From: Camarhynchus parvulus | Taxonomy: Eukaryota; Chordata; Aves; Passeriformes; Thraupidae | Assembly: GCF_901933205.1 (NCBI RefSeq) | Contig: NC_044571.1 | Coordinates: forward strand, 70,929,689 to 70,993,688 | Direction of reading: 5' to 3' | Length of the DNA: 64,000 nucleotides | Shown here: positions 27,271 to 39,581 of the stretch, in pieces | How positions within the stretch are numbered: the first letter of the stretch is position 1 | Layout: every line of letters begins with the position of its first letter | Translations under genes and position numbers: made by a program | The notes under the pieces: generated by a model | The model's database searches: none | Seen by the model: only the letters and a program-made list of their open reading frames with translations | Told to the model about the DNA's origin: nothing

Positions 27271-28182
27271 CTTTTTTATGGCAATAATTTCAGATAAAAG
27301 GTCTTGAAATCCCCACATTTCTGGAGAACAGCAGTGAGGTCTTAACCACATGGCTCTTTCTCCTAGTTTTGTGGGTTTTTTTAAGACTTTTCCTTCAGCT
27401 GCTATACATTGTTGAGAAATCACTTTGAGATATTGATATTTGGTATCTGAATTTACTCATCGGAATTTGATGAAAGCATTCTTTATGCATAATTCAACCA
27501 CACAGTCCCAGATGGTTACTGTGAGGTCATTTGAATACCATAGAATCAAATTTATTCATACTATTCCAAGTAGTTTTCAGAATTTTCCTGATGTTGCATG
27601 TGATCATACTTCTTGAGTCACCTTTTCCATAACTGAAGTATGGCAGGTCTTGTGTTAAGCATATTTACATTTTAAGAATTGTGTTGCTTTTGTTCCTATG
27701 AGAAAGAAACAGATAAAGTTGTTCTGAGACCTATTTTTTGTTTCAGTTAACTCATTCTCTTATGTCTGAGACAAATTTCCTCAACTCCATGGCTCAAGAT
27801 AATGATCAGCTAATGTATTCATGCAGCACTGAGCTGTGAAGAGATACTGGATTAGTCTTGAGAACAACAGGGCTGTCAGCTCTGCTTGCTGCAGTGCTGG
27901 ATTGCTGGCACCAGGCTGCTTCTGGTTTTGGAGCTAGTGGCTGCTCTGTTTGCTCAGGCAGCTCTGAAATCTTTTCCAGTATGTGCTACAAATGCATCCA
28001 CACCAGAACTACTACTTACCTTTGTGCCTTCATTGATTGCTGCTGGAGGCTGTCTTCTTTTCTTAAATAGTAAAGAAGTTTTCACAAAGAATATATTTCA
28101 GTGATGGTCAGATGATTGCCATGCTGTGAGGCAGGACAGGGTCTTCACTCATCTTGAGGGAACTACAAAACCTTGCTGTAGG

Positions 28183-28790
28183 TCATAGAAACACAGAATA
28201 TTCTGGGTTGGAAGAGACCTTTAAGATCATCCAGTTCCAACTTCTGGCCATGGCCAGGGACACCTTCCACTAGCCTAGGTTGCTCAGAACCCCATCCAAT
28301 TTTGCCTTGAAGGCATCCAGAGGTGGAGCATCCACAGTTTCTGTGCCTCACCACCCTCACAGTAAAGAAATCTCTTCAGAAGTTCTTATCTAAAGCTACT
28401 CTTCAGTTTGAATCTATTCCCTCTTGTCCTGACTCTACAGGCTCTTATAAAAGCTCCTCTCCGCCTTTCTTGTAGGCTTCCTTCAGGCTGTGATTAGGAC
28501 ACCATGAAGCTTTCCCTCTTCCAGGCTGAACAATCCCAATTCTCTCAGCCTTTCCTTGTAGGGAGGTGCACCATCCCTCTAATCATCTTGATGGTCTCCT
28601 CTGTATTCACTCCAGCAGGTCCCTGTCCTGCCTGTGCTGGTGCCCCAGAGCTGATGCAGCCCTGCAGGTGGGCTCTGAGCAGAGCAGAGGGGCAGAATCC
28701 CCTCCCTGGCCCCGCTGCCCGCCATGGGATGCAGCCCAGGACACATTTGGCTCTCTGGGCTGTGGGAGCACACTGACAGCTCATGGCCAG
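28183..28790 (-). mobile_element. CR1 LINE 3' fragment, about 600 bp
   Basis: Reversed CR1: CATAGAAACACAGAATATTC, GGGTTGGAAGAGACCTTTAA, GACACCTTCCACTAGCC, GAGCATCCACAGTTTCTGTG, CCTCTTCCAGGCTGAACAAT, CTCTCAGCCTTTCCTTGTAG, then a GC-rich stretch GGGCAGAATCCCCTCCCTGG leading into the truncated 5' end. It is the longest well-preserved CR1 in the left half of the window. Confidence 0.92.
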
Positions 28791-31700
28791 CATAAGAGGA
28801 ATAACTGCTTCTCTTCCTTGTGTTGGTGTGGCCTTGGAAAGCGTAGGCACAGGCAATACTTGCTTCAAAAACTGACTGCAGCATTTGTCCTGATTTTCAT
28901 TTGTTAAATATTTTTATCCTTGTATGTATGTTTGTGGTGCTTCATCAAAAAGCAACAATGCCTACTGTGCAAATGCATCAAAATCATCACACTCTAGAAA
29001 AAGAATCACTTTGTTACAGCTGCAAGCTCTCTCTTCTCTGTGTAAAAATCAACAAGGGTACAGCATTTTTATTGATTTTAATATGAATAGCATTAAAGAT
29101 ATAGAATTTGTAGCATTAATATTATCAACTCTGTAATTATTATTAAAGTATTGGCATTTTGGAATGCTTTCAGTATATTTTTAATCTTAAAATTCTATGT
29201 GATAAAGCATGAAAGCTCCTGTAATTCACAATATAAATGCAGAGCCATATATTTTGCTGATGGCATTGATTCCTATCTGCTGATGGTGTGGACTACTCAT
29301 TGCAGTTGAAGTTGATACACCAAATGTCTAGACATTTAACATACTAAGGGCATATCTACTTTATTTCCAGCTTTTATAGCTTGCTGTCACATTATTGTAT
29401 TTCACTGTACCAGGTCTGTCTCAAATTTCTGCAGAACAGGTATCTCTGAGAAGCAGGTCTACATTTGCGTGGTACTTGCAGATGTGTAATGGTCTTGAAT
29501 TTAACTTGATAGAAATTCATTTTGAACTCATCTAGTATAAGTTGTGTGTTGACAGGAACAATTTGTGCTTTTAGACTGTCTAAAACATAAATTAAGCATT
29601 AGCTACTGCAGTCCTTTGTCCACAGATTTCCTACTCAAAACTTTGGATGATGTTCCATAATTCTGATGGTTCTGTATTTTTTTCCTATGCTGCTGGATGG
29701 ACTTAACAATTTTGATTTAGGCATTATCAATGTGGAAAGAAAATCCGTGTGATCCTCATATTAATTAGGATGGAGGAGTAGTGAACAGATAGATAAACAG
29801 ACAACCACAAATGGTTTTTAAAACAAAAATTTCTGTAGCAGTCCATATATATATCTCCACCTACCTGGTTTGCAGGCAAAATTAGGCATTTGTGTAGCTA
29901 TACCTGTAGTTCCTACCTACAACTAATCATAGGCATCCACAAAGTTGAAGATTGTTTTTGGATTTTGACTGCTAAACCTCCTCCCCCAAAATTCAATTAA
30001 AGACACACATAAAATCCTCCAGCAAGGGTGTTTTATCCTAAAAGGTAATAAATTTCACAGCAGAAAATGGGCACAGACATTGATTGTAACTGTTTTTTTT
30101 TTCCCTCCAGGAGAGATTTATGGTTGGCTATAAGAATAAATTCAATCAGAGAATGTTCTCAGATGCTGCAGCTCAGTATCAGATAAAAGTTTAAGGTAAC
30201 CTGTATGACCAGCTCAGGCACCAGGGAAGTGGAAGGTCAGTAAGTTAAGTGTGCCAGGATAAATCTGTATCTGGTATCTGGCAGCCAAGTTGGCTCTCTT
30301 TCTTTCCATGGGAGACAACATAGACAAGACTGTGTTGAGATCTTTCTAGGATTGTAATGTGATATGGTACCAAACTTTTGGTCACATCTATGCTGGCAAG
30401 ACCAAGCACCTTCGAGGGCTGTTGGAATTATTTGCTGGTGTAGAGATGTCAGTTCATGCTGTGCTAGAACGTGCTTTTCTGCTAAGCAAAGTATTTATTG
30501 TATCAATAATTTTAGACTGTTTTTAGGTAATTTGGATCTCTCAATTTTCTGAACAAGTTGTCATTGTCAAAAATCCTAGAAGATATTTTTGTTTTCCTAG
30601 CACGTGTCAGTACCAAGAAAAGTAACATATCAAGGGGGCGACATAATAAAGGACAATCTTTGAGAGACCAAGTCTAGAAATAGAATGGAGTCTGAGAAAG
30701 TGTGTCACTCACTAATTATGGAGAGGCTGTCTCCTAAAGTCATAATTAGCTTTCTATTACTTGCTTTTATAACATTTTTTCCCTTTATCGTTCCTCAAGG
30801 CAATTGATGCTGCTCAAATAACTTGAAACACTTTTCATGTGTGATTTTCTTCTAATGACATTTTAGAGGAACTGGCATAAGCTACCCTTATCTTCCAGCC
30901 ATGGGTGCACACACAGTGCCTGGGCCTCCTGAATTTGGCTTTCCATTGCAGCCAAAAAGCCTTCCCTTAGTGCTCCCCTCTAACTGCAACCCATTATGCA
31001 GCTGGGCTGCAATAGTTTTGCTCTCTTTGAAATCATTCACATCTGGGAAAATGGGGCTGGATTTGCAAGACCCTTTTCTTCAGTCTTTATTTTTTAAGTA
31101 TAACTTAAGGGTGGACTTTATTTTGTTTATAAGGTAAATATACATCTCAGCATCCACAGAAAGAAAAATTTATATTGAGGCCACTTAATGACATATTATG
31201 CTAACTTGAATTCTTCATAATGCTTATTACAGTAAATATGCATTCAGGAGTCATACATTTTTACTGAGTAGGTAAAATTCTTAAGTATTTAAAAATCCCA
31301 GTATTCAAGACACAGATTCGACTTCCCTTTCTTTCACACCATTTGTATTTCAGTATCATGCTTGCATCTAATTAATCTTTTGCAATTTAGCCACAGTTGT
31401 TTTCCTCTCTGGGTCAGGAAGGAATGTCTGTGCACTGCGATTTGAAGAGGGACATATGCAACTTCACATTATGAAAAGACCTGCCAACACTGTTAGAGGC
31501 TCAGAGAAGGATTTACATTTGCACAGATGCAGAACAATAATTGAACACCACTGTCAGTAGTCCCAGCTCTCTGAAACTCACCTTCTTGGGTAATACCTTA
31601 ATATTGAAGTATGTTGTTTTCTGCAGCTTGACAGCACACAACTTGCCTCACTTGTACACTGTTGTGGTGCTACAGAAATTCAGTGGAAATCATTCCCAAA

Positions 31701-31946
31701 AGTAGCATAGGGTAGATGTTGACCTATATAGCTTGGGACTGGGGATTAGCTGGGAAGAGTTTGAATCCTCCCAGTGGAAAGTCAGTGCAAGCCAGTTAAC
31801 CTCTTCCCCTAGCTGCAAGCCATTTGAATAGAAGGGCAAAATCCTTCTCCATGAATGCTCTGCCCAGTCTGTTACTTTCCTTGATGGCATTGTTTTATAT
31901 CCAGACTGTAATATCTAGTGTAGAGGAATATACCTCCTAGAACAGT
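28791..31946. other. Intergenic, no gene seen
   Basis: AT-rich DNA without recognised repeats, RNA genes or exons. Confidence 0.65.
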
Positions 31947-32516
31947 TGTACTGGTTTTGGCTGAGATAATTTTCTTCCTAGTAGCTGGTACAGCACTAGG
32001 TTTTGAATTTAGTATGAGAATAATGTTGACAACTTGTTGATGTTGCTCATTGCTGCTTACTCTAAATCAAGGTTTTCCAGTTTTCTGTGCTTTGACAGCA
32101 AGGAGCTGCACATGAAACTGGGAGGGAACAGAGTCAGGACAGCTAAGCGCAAAGCAGCTGAAGGGATATTCCAGACCTTAGAATGTCAGGCTGACTATAT
32201 AAACTGGGATGTACTGGCCATGAGGGATGGACCTCTGCTCAGGGATGGGCTGGGCATTGATCAGTGGGTGTAAGCAATTTTTTCGCGCATCACTTTTCTT
32301 TCTTGGATATTATTTCTGGCTTTCTTTTTGTTGTATTTCTTTATATTGCCATTACTTCATTCTTATTAATATTAATGATAACATTTTCAATTATTGAGCT
32401 GTTCTTATCTCAACACACAGATTTTACCTTTTTTCCTGGTTCTGCTCCCCATCCCACTGGGGAGAGAGTGAGCAGCTGCTGGGTGCTTAGTTGCCAGCTG
32501 GCATTAATCCATGACA
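31947..32516 (+). mobile_element. Solo LTR, same family as 20.3-kb element
   Basis: Starts TGTACTGGTTTTGGCTGAG and ends ATCCATGACA, about 570 bp. It shares with the 20.3-kb copy the segments GTAGCTGGTACAGCACTAGG, GGGATATTCCAGACC, a TATA box CTATATAAACTGG near 32,199, and CCCATCCCACTGGGGAGAG. The two copies differ at many positions, so they are separate old insertions rather than a recent pair. The open frame of 165 codons inside its 3' half has no retroviral motif. Confidence 0.85.
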
Positions 32517-35500
32517 CCCATTCAGTCAGCATACTTGCAGCTCTGCGTGTTTGTCACCGAGCTGCCTGTATGGTATTAAACTGGAGAAGAAGCAGGAAAC
32601 CTCACTGCTCTGTGTCAGCTCTCCCTCCGTGTGCCTACAAGCAACGCACAAGGCAGTTTAAAATTAGTATCATGACTCACTCCATACTGGTAACTGCAAC
32701 TATGCCCTCAAAGGAAATGGCTTTTTCATACCTTTCAGCTCAACTCTTTCTGCATGAATGACCCTCCCCTTTTCCCTTGTGTTCCTTCTTCCAGAACTCC
32801 TGAGCTGATGTTAAGAAGTATCTTCTAGCAGGTGTGATGAAGAAGACATGTCAGACTTTGGGCTTCACTAATACCCTTCCAACTGTGCCTGCTTCCAGAA
32901 AAAAAAGAAGACAGCAGAAACATCAGCTTCCAGAATTCCATGCCTTTTCTAGAAGATAAATAGAAATCAATTGCACAAGAATATAGCCTGAATTCAGGCT
33001 ATATTAAAGAAACTGAACAAGACCTCCTTGCTTTCTGAGATCTGTTCTTGATTATAAGAGAACAAACTTCTGTGAACAAATAAGCAAGTGGCTTTAAAAG
33101 AAAACTGGAGAAGTAGCAAATGGTGATGCACAGAGACATCTTGGGCAGAAAAGGGAATGGAGTGAATACTGAATTGACTTTCATATGCTTGGGCTCTCTG
33201 GTGTCCACTGAAGAGATGATAAGCAAAAAGGATTAAAAAATAACTTTCTAATTTATAAATCCAATATCTGCTTCATGTTCCTATCAAGAAGATATCACAG
33301 AAAAAGAGACAATGGAGATCAAGGATAAGAACAGGTAAAAAAACACCAACCAAGCAAAAAAATCTGGTGAAAAAATTTACTGTTAGGCTGGCATGTTCTT
33401 GCTCAAACATCCATGGTCAGCAATTTAAAGAAGTCTGAAACTTTACTAGTGTTTGTATAAAATTGCTATTTTTAAAGGTGAAATTATTTTCTTAAATCAC
33501 AAAATATTCTATAGGTGCCAGGTTCTGCTGCAGTTGCTTATGAATTGTCTCCATGAAATTAATAAGAACTTCTTGGAAAAACTCCTGTGTTAAAGGGTCT
33601 AACTTTCAATTTACAGACTCCATTCACTATAGCACTTTTTGTAAACAAGTGAAAGTTTCCTTCCTGTGCTTGCCTAACTCAGAATTCAACAGATTGTTTC
33701 ACTGGGATGAATGTATATTCTTGCCAACAGCTAAAATGCAAAGCAAGTTCTTTGTGTTAACGGTGTCTAAACAAAGTTAATGAGATAAGTGTTTACTTGT
33801 TGTAAGTTACAAAACATAAAGTAGTAATTAGAAATGTTCTTATTTGCTGTCCGTGGGCCTGCAGGAAGAAGACAGCTTCCACCCTCAGCTGTGCAATCTG
33901 GAGAATCCCCCCTCATGTGCAGTTCTTTAATGTACAGCCTCTGCTTTTTCCTGTGCGTTAAGAAGGTGGGCTTTGCATTGTGTTAGACAGTGGTTGTAAG
34001 CAACAGCTGACTCCTCTTTTGGGGTCTGTTCCACTGGATCCCTGAGTAATTCTGTGAAAACTACTGGAAGCTATATATTTCCATTGCCAGGTGACGGTGG
34101 GATAGAAAATTTGGGGCTTTGGATCTCTCTGTTTTTATAGGTTAGTTAACTAGGCCCTTCTAATGCAAATCTTATACATCTGGGCATCTCTGAGGATTTT
34201 TTCACTTCTCTGTGTTTACCCAGAAGAGGATGACCTGTGTGCTTTCTTCCCCTTTTCCTCCCTTCCTCTTACTAGCCTTACATGTGACTAATGTTTCTTC
34301 TTCTGTGCCACCTATCCTCCTGTTTTCTGAATTTAATTTTCTGAATTGTAGCTTGCATTTCTCTATGGAATTTTTATGTGTTATGAGTGAGACAGAACTG
34401 ATACAGAGGTAGAAAAGATCTAGGATTATCTGGAAGGATATTGCTGGATATCATCCATTATCTGATGAAGAGACAATTGCAGAAATGCTTGAAGTTGTGG
34501 TTTTTCACAATTATTCAAACTACTTGTCTTGTATTTCCTTCTATTTTGTATTCTAGTTTTCTCTAAATACAAAGGACTCTGTTCACTGTTGCCTAGAAAA
34601 TGTTACAGAACTTTGAAGCATTATTAGATGTAGTATTCAGCAAAAACAGAGATCAGTAAATACTACTTAAAATGTTTAATGTGTGTGTAATCTGGACCAT
34701 TTTAGCTAATGAGTTGATTTTCCTTAGCAGCAAGATAGTAGCTTCATTAACTCTGAAATTAAAATAGGAAAAAATATCTTAAGGTAGTATGGAAAAACCC
34801 CAGCTATGAAAAGCTGATGAATCAGTGTCCTAAACGGAGGAAAAACCCTAGACCTGCATTAATGAAGGTGTTTAGGAGCCTACATTAGGTCCTGAAATCA
34901 ATTTGCAGATTTAGGCTCTGCTCTTTTGATATTTCAAGGTTAAAGTGGATGTTCTAAATCTGGCTCTTTTATTGGCACCAAAGGCCAAAAGAAAATACCA
35001 CCAGTAATTTAACATATTGCTTATTAAAAAAATGTATGCCAACAGCAGCTCTTGCAACACTCTACTCCCTCCTATTGCAATCCCTAAAGAGCAATTGAGG
35101 AGTTTATTTTTATCATTTGGTTTAATCTTTTGCATAATTTGAAATGTCAAACATTTTGTACTGGTATTTTGTTATTTGTACCATCTGGAATCGAAAACTC
35201 TGTGATTCTCAGCAATTCAGATTTGTGGAGTAACAGTTGCTGCTCTATAGTTGAGTTGTCTCCTCAAGGACTTAGCTTAAAGTAGTATTTTCTTAACGGT
35301 GGATCAAAGAGGAAATTTTACTTCAGCATTTGAGATTATGAAATCTTGTACATTTTTTTGCCTTCTTGCTTTGCTCCTTATTTGCAAAGAAAAAACTGAA
35401 ACAACTTTTATAGGTTTTTAAACTGTTTTCCATTAGAATTTGCTTAGTGCCATCAAGGAACTCACTTGTACATTAAAGCAAATCACAGAGAGATCAAAAT

Positions 35501-38399
35501 CATTAGATGAAAATAAATATCTATTCCTGGTCTCTGTGCCCTTAAAGGTTTTGCTCATTTCTAGTACTATTCAAAAGTATCCTGTTCTGTTGATGTTTGA
35601 CTTTTATAAACATGTCAGCTTGAAAAAGGAATAATACTTCTGTTCTTCAATGTTTGACTAAGCTATGATCATGTAGATATTTTGCTTAGAAACTGCTAAT
35701 AACGGTTTCACATGAGGGGTGCAAAGTAGGAGTATTTCTGTAAACTCACTGCACAAATCTAAAATAAATAGTTTCACCAAAATATCCAATTTATATAATA
35801 GATCTGAGGAAAAATGAGACATTTTTTTGAATCAAACACTTCACATGCCATAGGTTGGGGGTTTTTTTGGCCATTTGTACTAGATAGAACTCTAGCTGGA
35901 GAAAAATTAGATGTTTTCTGTTTGTGGAACTATTCAAATGAAACAGAAACTGTGCAGTAAGGAGTGGCTTGCCAATGACTAGCACATGTGTCATCAACAA
36001 ATGGTAGGCTTATTTTCAAACTTCTTGAAAAGGCATTAGTAAGCAAGGGTATAGCAAGCTCCTGGCAGTGTCTGTGGACCAATGCAATCTGTAATCTCTG
36101 ACTGCTGGGAAATACATACAGTGCCATGTTTAAAACATCTGTTCGTAACACTTAAAACATTGATTTAAGAACGAAGGTCAGTGCTTGCTGTGTCACAGAA
36201 AACTTTGCTATAAGCTTGGTGTGCACTGTCTCAAACCCAGATGAAGTTGTTGAGTCACTGCTCCTTGCCTGCCAGCACCGCAGAATGTTACTTGCTCTGC
36301 TGGAAGCTGCTGTGCTGCAGCGGTTTTCCTCTGGCAGGAGTGACCTAGTCATGTCTGTTTCTTATCACACCATACACCCCTTTGTAGACTCCATCTCATC
36401 TTTCTAATCACACTGACAGGATGGAAGGGACTTGCATCCATCTTTTTTCTGCTACTGCAGTCTTATTTTAAATAATAGGGAATATGAGGTGGTCCTGCAA
36501 TGCAGAATTTTCTGTCTTTAAGAAAATGTTACTGTGAAAATGGCTTTCATTTTATAAAAATAATTTAATGTTGCATAGACTGTTAAAATGTTTTAATTTT
36601 TTTTTTTATTGCATGTCCCTTCTTGTATGGCTTATATGACTTCATTCTGAAACAAATAGAATTTATTCATAGCCACAGGAGAATTTTCCATATGTATTTT
36701 TAAATCTAAGTGCTGTTCTGCTTGAAAATGTGGTCATAAAATTTTTAACATAGGAAATTCTCTATATAATATTTTAAAACTCTCAAATCCAACCCAAGCC
36801 TTTTATATTTAAAAGTTTTGGTTTTTTTTTTTTTTTTAATTACCATAGGTAGTCAAAAAATTCCTTGCTGTTCAAGTAATATTTTTTTTAACATTGTCAT
36901 GTAAAATAATTTTTAGTAGCTCTGGATAACAAATTTTACGTGATACCTTGAAATTTTCTAGGATTATCCAGCTTCCAAGTTCTCTTTTCAAATGGATGAG
37001 ACTTTAAAATTTATTTTTGTTGTTGTTGCAAAAATCTGCAAGTTGGAAGATGTACTCTTTTATATTTTTTTTTTTTTTAGTCAGTCACTGTGATTTCTGT
37101 CTCATAATTTTCTAGGATATTTTTATTTAGACATGAAGTAAAAGTAAGGGGATCAGATTTTTGAGAGCAGGCATGGCTAAATTCCAATAGCTCAAGAGTC
37201 CAACTCTTTTGTCCAGAACCTCGAAAGGTTCTGTTTCTGTATTACCAGTTCTTCCCAATTCTTCCCTTCTACTAAGGGGTTACATAGAGTTACTAAGAGT
37301 CTGTGGTACTCAAAGTGTTTTTCCTCTAATATTAATGTTTAATCATCACAGGACATAATTTGAGTATTGTCATGTGATGTGGCATACGTTGGGAAACTTC
37401 AGCCTAGCGCTGATAGCAAGATGGTCCATGGCCCTGTTTGTGTCCCACCACTTGAGAAGTTTCAGAGGAAGAGATGGCTGTTACTTGAGATGGCTTTGTT
37501 CCTCTCCAGGGCCCCATTCAAACACTTGTGCATGCTTCATAAGATGCTAAATCACTCCTGTGATCCCTAGAAAAGAAGAATTAGATTTTGTCAATGCAGC
37601 TTGGTGGTTCACCAAGGTCTGGAGAGTATTTCAGTAGCTAATATGGATGGAACTGCATTGGGTATCAACTCCTTCCATTTTGCCCAGCCACCCTCATTTG
37701 TGTCCCTTCTGCAGGTATTAAGACATAACAAGATAAACATTAAGAGATTAGAAAGCAGCCTTCTCATTCTTTTGGACATAGTAGGAAAAAATCTGTTATG
37801 AAGAACTCTGAAGGGGATGTAACAAAATGGGAAGTTAAAAGGAAAAAATGATAGAAAATGATAGAAAAATGAACAAAGCCCTAAAGCAAAGCCAACAGAG
37901 ACATCTTGTTTATGTTAAAATAGTTTTTGTATTATTTCTGGTGAAAGCATGATCAGATCCACATTATTTCCAACAGTTTCTTATAATCCTGTAGAATTCA
38001 ATATACAAATGTTGCTGATGAATAAAATCAGTTGCTGTAGCAGTGGTAATCTGGTTGTAGCACTGGTACCTACCTACTTAGATACCAGGTTGGATCCTGA
38101 TCCACCAGATTTTTGTGGGTTTTTTAGACTTCTATCAATTTTAGTGGGCTTATTATTTTTTTTTTCTTAGCTTGATACACTTTCTGCAAAGGTTCATTGT
38201 GTCTTTTTCCCCTTCCACAGAAACTCTGTTGCCTTTGGCTGTCAAGCATCAGTTTTAGCACCCTGTCACTGAGTAAGGTCTTAAATTCTTTTAGTTTGGT
38301 CATGATTGGAATTGAGGACCTGTTGGAATGAAATGGGACTGTTGGCAGGAGGTCTGTAGTCCATATTTTTGCTCAAAGCAGGAGGATCAGTATTGGTTC
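32517..38399. other. Intergenic, no gene seen
   Basis: Holds the 26-bp palindrome at 33.0 kb and long T-rich runs at 36,590-37,080. Open frames around 35,930-36,400 on both strands look somewhat protein-like but match no family that I know and carry a stop on the minus strand. Confidence 0.6.
32980..33005. repeat. Perfect 26-bp palindrome
   Basis: AATATAGCCTGAA followed directly by its exact reverse complement TTCAGGCTATATT, centred on an EcoRI-type GAATTC with no spacer. Confidence 0.97.
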
Positions 38400-38900
38400 A
38401 GGTCAGTCATGTATCTCTAGACAGCTCCTTTCCTAGTGACAGGATTTTTCCTGCTGTTTCACGCGAACCTCCCAAGCTACTTTGTTGCCATTGCCCCTTG
38501 TTAGTCTTGCACCACCAAGAAGAGCTCAGCTCCCTGGCCTTTGAAACTGCCCTTCTGGTCTATGTAGAGGTTACCATGCTGCACCCTATAGTCTCCTCAT
38601 CCTCAGACTAAACAGCCCAACTCCCCTCATATACCCCCTTGTAGGTCATGTGCTTTGGGCCCCTGACCATGTCAGTAATCCTCCGCTGGGGAACAAAGCA
38701 AGCCCAAAACACCACTATGTTCTGGTCACAGTACCTTCATCTGCACTGAGCAGACTTTCCTTGATCTGGAAACTCTGGTATCCCCCAGCTCCTCTGAAGC
38801 AGGGCTGCTGTCCAGCCCCTCACTGATGCACAGCCCATGGTCCTGGACACAGAACTTTGTACACAATGAACAGTGGCCTTTCTGCAGGCCCCTTCCATAA
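38400..38900 (-). mobile_element. Old CR1 LINE fragment just upstream of SACS
   Basis: Reversed, heavily diverged CR1: GAACCTCCCAAGCTACTTTG, CATCCTCAGACTAAACAGCC, ATGTGCTTTGGGCCCCTGAC, CCCAAAACACCACTATGTTC, TACCTTCATCTGCACTGAGC. The order matches CR1 but with many changes. It ends about 300 bp before the CpG island. Confidence 0.75.
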
Positions 38901-39016
38901 CGCTCTCCAAGTGCCCCCTCAACTCATTGGGATCACAGGCAGGCTAAGGCTCAATCTTTTAGGAGCAAGAGCACTTTCTTTAAGTCTTGAATGGTATGAA
39001 GACTCAGAATACCCCC

Positions 39017-39046
39017 TTTTGAGATAGGGCAGGACCTATCTCAAAA
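39017..39046. repeat. 12-bp stem hairpin upstream of SACS island
   Basis: TTTTGAGATAGG and its exact reverse complement CCTATCTCAAAA, separated by GCAGGA. It lies about 150 bp before the CpG island. It is not followed by anything that suggests a terminator function in this eukaryotic setting. Confidence 0.9.
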
Positions 39047-39479
39047 CCTGACCTTTGGCAGGCTTCCGACAGATAGCAGCAAAGGTGCGTTTCCTTCTGT
39101 GTTTTGCATCCTTGAGAAAGAATGAAGTTTATGAGCTGTAACTGTGTGTATGTGCTGGTGCCTGAATGCTGGGAATTACATGAAACACCAGCGTGCTTCC
39201 CTGCCGAAGGAGGGCTGCGCCTGCGGTACCATCTCTAGATCTCACCGTCAGTCACGGCTCACGCCGAACATGCGAAGCTGCAGCCTCTGCCTCGCCCCGG
39301 GCGACCGGGCTCTCTCTCCCGAGGGTCCTGGGGACACCGGGCCGCGGGAAGCCGGGAAACGCCTCCGTGTGCCGAGGCTGAGGAACCGCCCCGGCCCCAC
39401 CGCATCTCCGCAGCCACGGCCGCCGCTCTTAGGGCGGCACTTGCCCCGCTCCCGCCTCCTCCTCCGCCTCCTCCGCGGC

Positions 39480-39581
39480 GCGGGCCTCCGGGCGGCGCGG
39501 CCCCACCCCTTCCCCGTGCGGGGAGCGCCGCCGGCGGGGCGAGTAGCGGTCCTTTGTGAGCGCGGGCATCGGCGGCGGGAT
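39480..39581 (+). other. SACS: SACS exon 1 (5' UTR plus first two bases of start codon)
   Basis: The 3' boundary is set by an excellent donor, GAT|GTGAGT at 39581/39582. The left end is only a guess, because no transcript data are available. The exon ends in AT, which with the first base of exon 2 makes ATG. Reading back in this frame, the stop TAG lies at 39544-39546 and there is no earlier in-frame ATG after it, so the split ATG is the first usable start. The context has G at -3. The human protein has a slightly longer and different N-terminus before the conserved VTV. Confidence 0.6.

Larger units (their letters stand above)
20897..28182. other. Intergenic, no gene seen
   Basis: Contains the (TA)n tract at 23.5 kb and two inverted repeats (26.1 and 27.2 kb). 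A moderately GC-rich segment at about 23,900-24,220 is open on several frames without a recognised product. No retroviral genes are present after the solo LTR. Confidence 0.6.

Noticed and set aside
28504..28907. Several overlapping open frames of about 100 codons
   Set aside because: Most of this interval is the GC-rich inner part of a minus-strand CR1 3' fragment; the frames do not follow CR1 ORF2 and are shadows.
20333..32516. The LTRs at 20.3 and 31.9 kb as the two ends of one provirus
   Set aside because: They are in the same orientation about 11 kb apart, but they differ at many positions, no primer-binding site follows the first, and no gag, pol or env homology is visible between them. 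Two solo LTRs fit better.
32264..32761. 165-codon plus-strand open frame
   Set aside because: It starts inside the 3' half of a solo LTR and runs into unrelated flanking DNA; no retroviral or host motif is present.
35930..36407. Protein-like open frames on both strands (for example EVVESLLLACQHRRMLLALL)
   Set aside because: I know no family that matches, the minus-strand frame carries an internal stop, and there are no clear splice sites or repeats to support an exon.
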